This document shows, in pieces, positions 8,187 to 16,856 of a DNA stretch of 64,000 nucleotides. A model generated the notes under the pieces. That model was not told where the DNA came from. It did no database searches and saw only the letters and a list, made by a program, of their open reading frames with translations. The position numbers and the translations under genes are program-made. The stretch's first letter is position 1, and every line of letters begins with the position of its first letter. Source of the DNA: JALYNX01 sp035292605 (lineage in GTDB: Bacteria; Actinomycetota; Acidimicrobiia; Spongiisociales; ZC4RG35); the NCBI GenBank assembly GCA_035292605.1, contig DATDPT010000069.1:60609-124608 (forward strand), written 5' to 3'.

Positions 8187-9244
8187 GACTCGCTGTGGAA
8201 GCGCTCAAGCTGTTCGTCTCGTTCTCGGAGGCCGAGCGCAACCGCAAAGGGGTAGTTCATGTAGGTGGTTGCCCATTCGTGGCCCCGGTAGTAGTCCAGG
8301 AGCCGGAGGATGTCGCTGACGGCTTGGAGGGTCTCGTCGACGAATTCGGTGGTCGTCTCGATCCCGGTGTGCGTGACAAGGTTTCGGTTCGCGACCGCTT
8401 TCTTCACAACTGCGAGTGTCTCGTTGGGAGGCGGCATTACGTTCCCGGATGGGAGCGGGTTCTTCACGGGGAGTTTCGGCAGGTACTCGCGGAGCATCCT
8501 CTCGATCGGTGGAGACGGCGCATTCATCGCCAGCCACTCGGCGTCGGGTACCAGATCGACGACGAAGCTTTTGAAGCCGACTTCGAGGGCGACAACCGCG
8601 ACGATTAGCGCGCCGCGGCGATTTGACGCCGAGAGTTCCGAGGCCTCGGCGAGTAACTCGAAGCCCAAGGGCTCCGAGGATTCGGAGTCGACCATCGGCT
8701 GGACATACCGCTTGAAGTAGTCATCGTCGAATCGGACATGCGCCGTGGCCCAAGTCCGCCCCGAACCATGCGACGGGATGGTGTGCCAGTTCTCGCCGTC
8801 GAACGAGAATTGGAACCCGCGGGTAGAGAAGCCTCTGCGGCTGGGTGGGTAGGTATCCGTTCGCCAGCGGTAGATGTTTGCAACCGCACGGGCTGCGGTC
8901 GACATCTCGTCTCTCAGCATCTCGGCATACGAACGGAAGTATTCCGGCAGCACACTGGGAGACGGGATTCGGTTGTCGAGATACTCACCGGGCTCGACTC
9001 GCGCGTCGAGGGTTTCATAGGGCTCCGCGTCGTTCGGAAGCACGTCGGCAGCTAGGTTCTTGAATACCTGGAGGACTCGGTCATTCGATTCGAACTCTGT
9101 TGTGGCGATGAGTACGAGGGTGTCTTTGGTGTCCTCCGATGCGCTTGCGTGAACGGCGATGTTTCGGGGCCCGCCGAATTCGATTGTGGCCTCGCCTTCC
9201 CCGGTAGGGGTGTTGTGCACGTTCAGGTGATACCGGGCGAACAT
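8183..9244 (-). CDS. HEPN-like C-terminal domain protein
   Basis: A 353-residue protein. The N-terminal part (about residues 1-200) is β-rich and unrecognised, with FSFDGENWHTIPS in the middle. The C-terminal helical part carries NRNLVTHTG near residue 287, fitting the R-x4-6-H motif of HEPN ribonuclease-type domains. It overlaps the downstream gene (ATGA) and starts 2 bases after the DUF5677-like gene. Many HEPN proteins are toxins or effectors in phage defence; that role here is inferred. The R...H motif also occurs in non-catalytic HEPN-like folds. Confidence 0.6.
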   Translation of the reverse strand: MFARYHLNVHNTPTGEGEATIEFGGPRNIAVHASASEDTKDTLVLIATTEFESNDRVLQVFKNLAADVLPNDAEPYETLDARVEPGEYLDNRIPSPSVLPEYFRSYAEMLRDEMSTAARAVANIYRWRTDTYPPSRRGFSTRGFQFSFDGENWHTIPSHGSGRTWATAHVRFDDDYFKRYVQPMVDSESSEPLGFELLAEASELSASNRRGALIVAVVALEVGFKSFVVDLVPDAEWLAMNAPSPPIERMLREYLPKLPVKNPLPSGNVMPPPNETLAVVKKAVANRNLVTHTGIETTTEFVDETLQAVSDILRLLDYYRGHEWATTYMNYPFAVALGLRERDEQLERFHSES

Positions 9245-9246
9245 GG

Positions 9247-10053
9247 CTATTCGGCGGCAGGCATAAGGGGGCTTAGGAGGTCCGCGATTTGGGCCTCGGT
9301 CTCACTGGAGGCCGCCTGCCACGACTCGATGTTCCGACCTAGGCGCTCGACGATGACGTCGCCCGAGAGTTGAAGAAGGGCGAGCGCTGCGCCGAGTCGG
9401 CGGGCCCTGTCTTTCGGTTGGTTTGGTCCCCCGAGGTCGAAGTGCTCCTCGGTGTTGCTGCGCACGACGGTGCCGAGCGTGACGGCGGAGCCGTGAGCGG
9501 GGTCGCTCTCCCAGCGGAAGAGACCGTGGAGGTCTTCTCGCCCGAGGTCTTCCCACATCTTCTTGGCGTTGGGGAGACCACCGACCTTTCGGCCCAACTT
9601 CGCTTCTTGGTCGGCGATGAGCTTCTCTTGGTTGGCGAGTTGTTCCCACTCGTGCGGCAGTACCTGCCGACCAGTGCTCCCCTGGTATTCGTACTTGGAT
9701 CGCGTCTGTTGGATGCCGTCCTTCCAGAAGATCACGGCCTGCTCGAATTGTCGCTCGGCGTCATCAGGTGCGTCGAGCCAAAGGATGATGCGGGTCAGCT
9801 CCGCAAGCCCCCGGACGAGCTGGCCCGCCTGCTCGGCGTAGAACGGCAGCGCCACAAGGAGAGCGACGCCGTAAACCTGCCTGACTACGAAGACGGCCTG
9901 TCGTGCGAGGAGCTGCTGGGTCGGTGTGTCGGCCGCGATCTTCTCGTTGGCCAACAGCTCGGCAAGGTGGTCGGCGAGACCCTTCAGTGCATCGCAAGCG
10001 GCAACGATCCTCTCGTCTTCCGTCTTGCTGATCGATGCTCCCTCGCTCTTCAC
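9247..10053 (-). CDS. DUF5677-like helical protein, first gene of the HEPN operon
   Basis: A 268-residue, mostly helical protein. QLVRGLAELTRIILWLD followed by a later RWESDPAHGSAVT recalls the R-x-L-E ... S/D-x-x-H pattern of DUF5677 proteins, a HEPN-related group. It leads a tightly packed three-gene minus-strand operon with the HEPN-like and membrane-anchored genes. ATG start with no obvious ribosome-binding site. Family assignment is tentative. Confidence 0.55.
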   Translation of the reverse strand: MKSEGASISKTEDERIVAACDALKGLADHLAELLANEKIAADTPTQQLLARQAVFVVRQVYGVALLVALPFYAEQAGQLVRGLAELTRIILWLDAPDDAERQFEQAVIFWKDGIQQTRSKYEYQGSTGRQVLPHEWEQLANQEKLIADQEAKLGRKVGGLPNAKKMWEDLGREDLHGLFRWESDPAHGSAVTLGTVVRSNTEEHFDLGGPNQPKDRARRLGAALALLQLSGDVIVERLGRNIESWQAASSETEAQIADLLSPLMPAAE

Positions 10054-10362
10054 AGCGTGATGTTACGAACCCGGCGTTCAGGCGGGCGCCTGGTCGCTCC
10101 TCAATCGGCATAGCCAATCAACAGAATCCCCGAGCCGAGCGGACGGCGATTCTCGATATCGATCCTGTCCACCAAGGTGATTCGTCGGATCGGGGTCTGG
10201 CGCCGACGACGTCATGAACGCTGCGAGAACGCTCGTGCGGTGATCTGCTCGGTCGGAGCCGTTGGTCCCGGCGACCCATGGTCACGACGCGGGCCGAGAT
10301 CTCGCTCGATATCGCCCGCATCCACCTGTGCTCCACACCGGCACTATTGAGCGGGCGGGGGC
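10054..10362. other. Intergenic region between divergent genes
   Basis: 309 bases between the DUF5677-like gene (minus) and the second HEPN-like gene (plus). It presumably holds both promoters, but I see no box pair I would defend and no RNA gene. Confidence 0.4.
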
Positions 10363-11481
10363 ATGCTGATGGCGTCACCCGCATACCGAGTGACCGAAGA
10401 CCAAGTACCTTCGGAGACCAAAGGTGGCTTGCGAGTGAGCTCTATGAAATGGTCTTTGACGAAAGAAGGGGAAGTCGTCCCAATTGCAGTCCGGATCGAT
10501 CTTCCGTTCTGCCTGTACCTGGAGAACGGTACGTATGTAGTCGACGTTGATGGCATGCCAATCCAGATCGACACCGAGAAGATCTGGCGAAACTCGGAAG
10601 GGTCCTCCGATGATGACGCTGTTGCTGATCAGCAAACCTTCTTTACCGAGGCACACCTGATCGGTGGGCCCATAGGCGGCGACCCCGCGCAAGCGGCACA
10701 TCTCGTTGCCAAGAACATGGAGTTCGCTGGGGACCGGACCGGCTATTTCCGTTACACACGGATGGCCATCGGCCTGACCTATCCGGCCGACACTAAACCG
10801 CATGAACGGGGTGCTCGTATCGCACAAATGGCCGTGGATTCGGCGAACACGCTCATCGACAGCTACCGCTATGCAAGCGGTCGGGCGTACGTTCCCCGCG
10901 TGCGTGTGGCAGACCTTCGGTTTATGGAGATCCAATATCCCCTGACGGGTGAGGTTGAGTTTGTTGGATTGTTCACCAAAGGGCTCAGGGTTGCCGTCGT
11001 TAACGATTCAAAGAGCGTCCACGCCGAGGTTCGTAGCATGGCCGAGGCTGGGGAAACCGTGCCGATTCATGCGGATCTCCTCCTTGCCGCAATCAGGGCA
11101 CTGTGGGAGACCGACTTCCGCTTGGCAGCGATTGAGGCGTTCGCTGCCCTAGAAGTCTTCGTCGACAACCGGCTCTACACACTGCTATTCGACTCGGGTG
11201 CCATGAATGAGACCGAGTTCGATGACTTCATATACGAGGAAGGTCAAAACCTCGCTAAGAAAATGAAGAAGCCTCTTCGCCGAGCAGGCGTGCCGAGCCC
11301 AGCCGACAACACAGCACTATGGGAGGCATGGATAGCTGCCAACAAACTCCGGAACAGGGTCGTACACACGGGTTATCAACTGTCAGAAGAAGAAGCAAGG
11401 TCGATCGTTAGAACTGTCCAGCAGCTACTGGAGGAGATGGGTGACGAAGGTATGCACCTGGCCGAGGAGATGCCCGCGTAG
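10363..11481 (+). CDS. Second HEPN-like protein
   Basis: A 372-residue protein with a β-rich N-terminal half and a helical C-terminal domain carrying KLRNRVVHTGY near residue 330, again matching R-x4-H with the N and V/T flanks typical of HEPN-like domains. The architecture (about 200 residues of β domain, then HEPN) resembles that of the gene at 8183, although the N-terminal sequences differ. An ATG at 10363 follows a G-run; ATG 10369 and GTG 10435 are possible. It stands alone on the plus strand, divergent from the HEPN operon. Confidence 0.6.
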   Translation: MLMASPAYRVTEDQVPSETKGGLRVSSMKWSLTKEGEVVPIAVRIDLPFCLYLENGTYVVDVDGMPIQIDTEKIWRNSEGSSDDDAVADQQTFFTEAHLIGGPIGGDPAQAAHLVAKNMEFAGDRTGYFRYTRMAIGLTYPADTKPHERGARIAQMAVDSANTLIDSYRYASGRAYVPRVRVADLRFMEIQYPLTGEVEFVGLFTKGLRVAVVNDSKSVHAEVRSMAEAGETVPIHADLLLAAIRALWETDFRLAAIEAFAALEVFVDNRLYTLLFDSGAMNETEFDDFIYEEGQNLAKKMKKPLRRAGVPSPADNTALWEAWIAANKLRNRVVHTGYQLSEEEARSIVRTVQQLLEEMGDEGMHLAEEMPA

Positions 11482-12044
11482 TCAGACCGCAACGGCAGGC
11501 GTTCTCTCCACGTTCGGTCACCGTTGGGTCACAAGCCCGGGGAGCGCCTGAACCCACCACTCATCCAGAAAACGGACCTAGACCAAGTCGAGGAAACCTC
11601 AGGCTCTGAGGTTGCCACCGCTGCAAGCGCGTGCGCTGGACCCACCGGGGAGATCGCCTTCTTCAACGTCGGATCCGAAGTCACCGTCACATCCAACTAG
11701 CGCCGATCAACTGGTCTGCTTCGAAACCGCTCACATCTGAAACCGCTCGAGAACGCAGCACTTAGTGTGTTGGCATGGCCTCCTCGCTCGACATTGATGA
11801 CACCGCCGAGTCTTACCCGGCGCCAAGAGCAGGGAGGCCCCCCGCTCTTCATGGCATCACTGATGAATAGCCACCAGGTGGCTCGAAACGGGCTGGTTTG
11901 GGATCTCGTGTCAACAGGCGCAATGGCTCGCTTCCTGTCGGCCGGCGCGTGGTGTGGCTGGCCTCCTGGGAAAAGACACCGGGAAACCGCTCTCTCCCTT
12001 TGGCCGAGAGGATCGGAGGCTCGATTCATGACGCCCTTAGGCTG
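11482..12044. other. Apparently non-coding stretch
   Basis: 563 bases without a convincing gene. Near 11560-11699 one frame reads as a plausible protein tail ending in GEIAFFNVGSEVTVTSN and TAG, which may be a gene remnant, but it has no start or recognisable family. Small frames at 11697-12048 lack coding character. Confidence 0.35.
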
Positions 12045-13097
12045 CTAGGTGTCGGTAAGAGCGACAGCCTGCAGAGAACTAACGGACGGACCGTCACCGC
12101 CTATGCGTTCCGCCGCGTCTTGAACTGCCCGCACAATGTTGTGGTATCCGGTGCAGCCACAGAGGTTGCCTGCTAGGCCCTCCCGGATTTCGGCTTCGCT
12201 GGGAGACGGGTTGTCCATCAGAAGACCAACGGCTTGTAGGATCATGCCAGGAGTGCAGAAACCGCATTGGACCGCATGCATTCGCCAGAAGCTGTCTTGG
12301 ACCGGGTGGAAACCTCCGGAGGGCGCTAGGCCCTCGATTGTTGTGATCACGCAGTCCTGGGCCTGTACCGTCAACATCATGCACGCCTTGACGGGGTGGT
12401 CGTCCAGGAGCACCGTGCAGGCGCCGCAGTAACCGCTTTCGCAGCCGATGTGTGATCCTGTCAGGCCGAGGTCTTCCCTCAGGAAGTGGATGAGGAGCAG
12501 GCGAGCCTCGACCTCGCGTTCGACCCGTTGCCCGTTGACTGTCATGGAGACCACATGCCTCCGCGAGGGGTCCTGTCCAGTGTGAGGAGTCCTGGGCGGT
12601 CCGAGAATCGCCAGCACCTCTTGGCCCAATGGAGTGATCTCCCATCCATTGACACGCCCGTATCGGGTCTTCGAAACGACACCGACATCCAAAAGCTGCC
12701 TACCCGCTCGGCTAACTGCGCTCTCGTCGTTGAGCCCAAGCCTTCGACCGACCTCGGTGTTGGAGATCCCAGGTCCGTGCGCCACCACGGACAGGAAGCG
12801 ATGCTTGTAGGTGTTCGGCTCCAACCGTGCAGCCAAGGACGTCCCTCGCATGCGGTCCTCGTAGGCACGGACCATTTCGGCAAGTGCCCGCGCATGAGAG
12901 GACGCGACCCCGCTGGACCGCGCCGCAATGGATGCGAGGCGATCGCTAAGTTGCTCAGGAGGATTGAACGAGCCGAGGAGAACGGCGATGAGAGCCTCTG
13001 CGAGAGCACGGAGCCGCCCAGCTCCAATATCGAGGTCTTCCTCGCTCATGTCTAAGAGGCGATGCAGTCGTTCTAGGGCAGCGTCCACGTCCTTCAT
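12045..13097 (-). CDS. Winged-helix regulator domain fused to a CoxS-type [2Fe-2S] subunit
   Basis: A 350-residue continuous frame joining two unrelated parts. Residues 1-184 are helical and end in a MarR-like winged helix (ISNTEVGRRLGLNDESAVSR, then GVVSKTRYGRVNGWEITPLG). Residues 185-350 form a complete small subunit of the xanthine dehydrogenase/CO dehydrogenase family: the plant-type cluster motif CESGYCGAC...C and the second-domain motif CGFCTPG ... LCGCTGY. No molybdenum (CoxL) or FAD (CoxM) subunit is nearby. An internal ATG at 12543-12545 (codon 185) has GGAGG 12 bases upstream, so a separate ferredoxin product is possible. Normal CoxS proteins are about 160 residues, like the C-terminal part alone. 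Confidence 0.8.
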   Translation of the reverse strand: MKDVDAALERLHRLLDMSEEDLDIGAGRLRALAEALIAVLLGSFNPPEQLSDRLASIAARSSGVASSHARALAEMVRAYEDRMRGTSLAARLEPNTYKHRFLSVVAHGPGISNTEVGRRLGLNDESAVSRAGRQLLDVGVVSKTRYGRVNGWEITPLGQEVLAILGPPRTPHTGQDPSRRHVVSMTVNGQRVEREVEARLLLIHFLREDLGLTGSHIGCESGYCGACTVLLDDHPVKACMMLTVQAQDCVITTIEGLAPSGGFHPVQDSFWRMHAVQCGFCTPGMILQAVGLLMDNPSPSEAEIREGLAGNLCGCTGYHNIVRAVQDAAERIGGDGPSVSSLQAVALTDT

Positions 13098-13135
13098 TGT
13101 TTGTCACCCGGCTCGTCAGGTCCACTCTAGGAAAG

Positions 13136-13151
13136 TGTCAAGTAAATGACA
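13136..13151. promoter_or_regulatory. TGTCA-N6-TGACA inverted repeat overlapping a start codon
   Basis: A perfect 5-base inverted repeat with a 6-base spacer covers the ATG of the nitrilase-domain gene, in the 48-base gap between it and the divergent winged-helix fusion gene. It is a candidate operator for that regulator; TTGACA on the minus strand inside it could also be a -35 box. Confidence 0.35.
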
Positions 13152-14528
13152 AGTGATTTCCGTCAAGATCCTGGCGACGCGTTCTGTCAACTGTGGGACC
13201 ACCATCAGCGTTCCTGGACCATCGGCAAGATCGAAGAGTGGACGGCGTCACCGAGATTCAAGGAAATGGAGGACGAACTTGCGAACGCCATCATCACGCA
13301 GGGGTCCATCCCAGATGCAGCGATCAGAGAGATTGGTGAGGATGCATACCATGCATTCCTGCTCGCCGCTGCAATCAATCGCGCCCTGTACGCGATCCAT
13401 CCCCGGTATAGGCGCCGAGACATTTCTACACGTTTGGACTGGCTGAGAGACCGATACCATCAATCCGGGCGCCTAAACTCAGACGAGGTGGAAGGTGCCC
13501 TGCTCTTCCGTCTTGTTCAAACGGATCGCGTCGGGCCCGGCAGAGCAGATTGGATCGCAGACTGGTTCACGAACCTCCGGCGCCTCTCGGACGAGCAGTG
13601 GGAGGATCTCGACCTCGTCTCACTTCTAATCGACCGCGACTTCGTCAGGGACGTGAGAGAGCGCAATAGGAAGTTGCGCGTCGGATGTCTCGCCTTGGTC
13701 GAAGACCTTGACGCTTTCGATATCACCGTGCGCGACACATTCAACTTAGCAACCGAACAGAAAGCGCTCAGATATCGAATCGGGCTCAAGGCCGGAGCCA
13801 TCACCAAGGACCTCATTATGAAGGCAGTTCATGCTCTCGATGCCGCATTAGTCGACATCGCTCTCCTACCAGAGTCCACTCTCGATGATCGAGTGTGCCA
13901 ATTGTGGATCGACGTAGTCCGCACCCACAGACCAGATCCGGGCAACCCGCTTCGCTGGATCGTTGCCGGTACCGGTCACATGGCTGATGGTCTCCGGCGC
14001 CGCAATACAGCAGTTGTCATTCATCGGCAAAGTGGCATAGAGCTGGCCAGACAGGACAAGACCGCGCGCTACACCATTCCACAGGGCACCGCCACTAAGT
14101 GGGGTATGGACACGCTGACTGGCGCAGACGAGTACTGGGAGGACATCGAACCAGGGACCACCGTCGTGGGCCTGGAGTCAGAAGCCGGCCGAATCGCCGT
14201 CGTGATTTGCGAGAGCTTGAGTCGCCCTGTACCAGAAACCGACAGGCTTCATCGACTGGGCGTAACGCACATTCTCGTACCCGTCCTCGATCGTGAGCTC
14301 GGCGATGATCGTTGGGAGGTCCACTATTCCCGCGAAAGAGTTCGTGACATAGGCTGCTCGATCGTCATTGCCAACAGTCTCGCCATAGCTCGGCGCCGCC
14401 AAGCGCGACTCATCGAAGGCGCCCCACCACCTGGGTCCATCGTATGCAGCATGTCGCGAACCAGCACCTCGAGCTACCAGTTGAAGACCGCTGAGGGATG
14501 TCTCGACGTCCAGATCCACGAGGTGTAG
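13146..14528 (+). CDS. Protein with C-terminal nitrilase (carbon-nitrogen hydrolase) domain
   Basis: A 460-residue protein. The first 220 residues or so are helical and unrecognised. The rest fits the nitrilase superfamily: catalytic Glu in DIALLPEST, Lys in RQDKTARYTIPQ and Cys in RIAVVICESLS, in the right order and spacing for the E-K-C triad. Such enzymes cleave amide or nitrile bonds. The loop after Cys is ES rather than the usual (Y/W)D/E, so the substrate cannot be guessed. It is divergent from the winged-helix/CoxS fusion with a shared 48-base control region, so the two are probably functionally linked. Confidence 0.7.
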   Translation: MTSDFRQDPGDAFCQLWDHHQRSWTIGKIEEWTASPRFKEMEDELANAIITQGSIPDAAIREIGEDAYHAFLLAAAINRALYAIHPRYRRRDISTRLDWLRDRYHQSGRLNSDEVEGALLFRLVQTDRVGPGRADWIADWFTNLRRLSDEQWEDLDLVSLLIDRDFVRDVRERNRKLRVGCLALVEDLDAFDITVRDTFNLATEQKALRYRIGLKAGAITKDLIMKAVHALDAALVDIALLPESTLDDRVCQLWIDVVRTHRPDPGNPLRWIVAGTGHMADGLRRRNTAVVIHRQSGIELARQDKTARYTIPQGTATKWGMDTLTGADEYWEDIEPGTTVVGLESEAGRIAVVICESLSRPVPETDRLHRLGVTHILVPVLDRELGDDRWEVHYSRERVRDIGCSIVIANSLAIARRRQARLIEGAPPPGSIVCSMSRTSTSSYQLKTAEGCLDVQIHEV

Positions 14529-14908
14529 GACCGTCCCGATGATCAACGCGCCCTGACGTGACCTCAGACTCCCCATCACCTGGTCCGGAGCGATCACACG
14601 CCATTCCCTACACCGAAGAACGGCACCTCGGTGCCATCGCATCTTGGCCGTGGTCAGTTCGGTGCAGATAAAGCGGAACCGGCACGAGAAATGGCGCGAC
14701 GCATTGACGCTGCCGACTCGCGTGTAGCGATGGACGAGGCACGGCTCCGGATGTCACAAGCCAGCGTTGCGAGATTGCTCATCAGACGCTCAGCGCTTTA
14801 GGAACAGAAGTCATGCTCCCCGGATTATCACCGAGGGGTGCGACGAGAAACGGCGCAGGTGACCGCAGAGGGCATCTCGGCGGCAAGGCAGCACGCTGAG
14901 AGCGCGGG
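14529..14908. other. Intergenic stretch with possible small-gene remnant
   Basis: 380 bases. A GTG frame starting near 14560 and a second frame ending in a helical, Ala/Arg-rich tail at about 14801 (SRVAMDEARLRMSQASVARL) could be two pieces of one frameshifted small gene. Support is weak; otherwise nothing is seen. Confidence 0.3.
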
Positions 14909-15766
14909 CTACCCCGAGAGCCGGGACCGCACCTCGACAACCTCGTAGGTGTTGGGGACGTTCTCAGCGAGAGTGCTCGCGAAGCGGGCCCAGGTAGTCC
15001 AGACGCCGCCGACCACCATGACCTGGTACTCGCCAACCCAGAGCAGGTCGAGGCTGACAGGGTATCCGGCGTTGTACCCGGCCGCGGTGGAACTGGTGTT
15101 GTAGACGTGGCGGGCCGCCGGCGACTCGGGTGAGCCGCCCATGCTTGGCGCATCGTCCCATACGGCGGCGAACACCTGGTAGCTGGCCTCTCCGGTGTCC
15201 CAGGTAACCGACTCGGTCCAACCTCTCCCCCGAACGCCGAACTCGATGCCGGTCACCGGTTCCACCCAGATGGCGTCGATCGGTCCCACTTGGGATGGGT
15301 TGGAGTACCAGAGCCACGTCTCCAACCCGGTGAGGCCGACGCTGACTGAGGTGTCGGGGTTCGACTCCCACCGCGGGTCCGGCAGCGCCCGCACCGCCGA
15401 GGCGATGGCCTCCCAGATTGTGTTCTCGGCTTCGTCGAGGTCGATGCACTGGGTCTGGGTCTCCACCACCTCTCCATCCATGATCTGATCTCGAAGGGCG
15501 AGCACAAGCCCGCTATTGATGTCGATCAGCCCGCCGCCGACTACACCACCTCCACCACACTGGCCGACGATTTGCCACGTCGTCCAGTAGCTGGTCGCCG
15601 AGCCTTCTCCTCCACCTTCACCGTGGTCCTCGCACACCAGGCCAAGATCGGAGTCGAAGTAGCACTCGTGGTTGGCGACGGCAGGCGTGGCCGGAACCGC
15701 GACGACAACCCATGCCACGATCATCAACGCCGCTAGCCGACGACTTCGAGATTCTCCAGAACCCAT
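14909..15766 (-). CDS. Secreted protein of the Tad locus
   Basis: A 285-residue protein with a signal sequence (LAALMIVAWVVVAVPATPAVA, cleavage expected before NHECYF). The mature part has paired cysteines near its N-terminus (HECYFDSDLGLVCED), a Gly-rich stretch and a β-rich remainder. No family recognised. Last gene of the minus-strand Tad operon, overlapping the lipoprotein gene by 34 bases, with GGGGAAGGAG before the ATG. Probably a surface component of the pilus locus. Confidence 0.6.
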   Translation of the reverse strand: MGSGESRSRRLAALMIVAWVVVAVPATPAVANHECYFDSDLGLVCEDHGEGGGEGSATSYWTTWQIVGQCGGGGVVGGGLIDINSGLVLALRDQIMDGEVVETQTQCIDLDEAENTIWEAIASAVRALPDPRWESNPDTSVSVGLTGLETWLWYSNPSQVGPIDAIWVEPVTGIEFGVRGRGWTESVTWDTGEASYQVFAAVWDDAPSMGGSPESPAARHVYNTSSTAAGYNAGYPVSLDLLWVGEYQVMVVGGVWTTWARFASTLAENVPNTYEVVEVRSRLSG

Positions 15767-16449
15767 TCTCCTTCCCCTTCTCGGTAACGCAGCAACAGGC
15801 GGATGGTCGTCTCCCCGCCGAGCGGTTCATGGACGGTCACTACCGACCCGACTTCGGCGACGATGTAGCGGGGGATCGTGTCTGCGGCGACCACAACCAG
15901 ACGCAGCAACTCCCGCCGCTCGAAGAACTCGTCGAAGGTGGCGGACACCTCCACCGGTACGAAAGCGAAACCGAGGAGTCGCCTGGCCTCATCACGACGT
16001 GCCTCCAACGCACCGAGCGTCTCCTCGTAGAAGACGCCGCCGGGAGTCACCGCGTGCTCCAGCGCGTCGACTCCCTCTGCGGGGTTGGCGTTGACCCATG
16101 AGAACCAGCCGAGCCATTCATTCACCCAGCGGTCGATGTCTTCAGGACCCTCAATGGTCAGGTCTGGGTCCGGTTCCGGCGCACCGATCTTGTTGCTGAG
16201 AACTGACGGCAGATCGTCAACGGTTTCGGCGTCGAGCGGGTAGTCGGCTGACCAAGGATCATCCGGATGTGTCGTCGAGGTGGCAGGAATCGTTGTGGTG
16301 CTAGCCGTCGACGTGGTCGTGTCCTCCACCGTCGTCGGGGTCGTGTTTGGCTCCGCGACAGTGGTGGTTGGATCGTTCGCCGTGGGCGTGCACCCACCCA
16401 CCACAAACAACAGGCCCACAACAATCCCAAGCTCTCGACTTGGTCTCAT
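15733..16449 (-). CDS. Lipoprotein of the Tad locus
   Basis: A 238-residue lipoprotein with lipobox VVGGC near residue 20, a long Thr/Ser-rich linker (about residues 22-62) and a C-terminal domain with NTF2-like character (VNEWLGWFSWVNANPAEG ... EGEWVLENLEVVG). The ATG at 16447-16449 overlaps the upstream stop (ATGA). A longer upstream frame is an overlap with the TadE/G-like gene. Likely membrane-anchored on the outer face beside the pilus machinery. Confidence 0.65.
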   Translation of the reverse strand: MRPSRELGIVVGLLFVVGGCTPTANDPTTTVAEPNTTPTTVEDTTTSTASTTTIPATSTTHPDDPWSADYPLDAETVDDLPSVLSNKIGAPEPDPDLTIEGPEDIDRWVNEWLGWFSWVNANPAEGVDALEHAVTPGGVFYEETLGALEARRDEARRLLGFAFVPVEVSATFDEFFERRELLRLVVVAADTIPRYIVAEVGSVVTVHEPLGGETTIRLLLRYREGEGEWVLENLEVVG

Positions 16450-16856
16450 CCGCCCATACCCGGTTCGGAGTAGGCGGACACCGTGACTGCGGCTACCCGT
16501 CCGGGCACCAGCCCCGAGATGAACCGGAACGGGATGCTTCGGCTGACGGACACTGTGACACCCCCAGGTGTGGCAGCGGCAGACACGCTCATGGTGGCAT
16601 CCCAGGCGGGATGAGCGAGCGCCGCGCCCACGGCCCGAGCCTGCGCCGCTCCCGGCTCGAGGGCGAGGGTTCCTGACCGCCAGGCCTGCTCGTCGAGGGC
16701 CGTGGCCCCGGCGATGGCGGCGGAGTCGGCTATGGCGGCAGCTTGCTGGCGAGCGGAGAAACCGCTCCAGAGGTCGAGGGCGAGAAACCCGACGGCGAAC
16801 AGGAGCAACGACATCCCCATCGCCCACAAGGTCATCGACCCCTGCTCGCCTCTCAT
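16446..16856 (-). CDS. TadG/Rv3654c-like pseudopilin
   Basis: A 136-residue protein beginning MRGEQGSMTLWAMGMSL: a short basic leader, Gly-Ser and a single N-terminal helix, typical of TadE/TadG-like minor pilins. The Ala-rich body (AAAIADSAAIAGATALDEQ) matches the class called 'Rv3654c family TadE-like' in actinobacteria. ATGA overlaps on both sides show translation coupling with the other pseudopilin genes. Confidence 0.75.
   Translation of the reverse strand: MRGEQGSMTLWAMGMSLLLFAVGFLALDLWSGFSARQQAAAIADSAAIAGATALDEQAWRSGTLALEPGAAQARAVGAALAHPAWDATMSVSAAATPGGVTVSVSRSIPFRFISGLVPGRVAAVTVSAYSEPGMGG

Noticed and set aside
11697..12048. Overlapping plus and minus frames before the fusion gene
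   Set aside because: No ribosome-binding site or known motif and mutually contradictory strands.
12045..12545. CO or xanthine oxidation pathway
   Set aside because: Only the small [2Fe-2S] subunit is present; without the molybdenum and flavin subunits no such pathway can be claimed.
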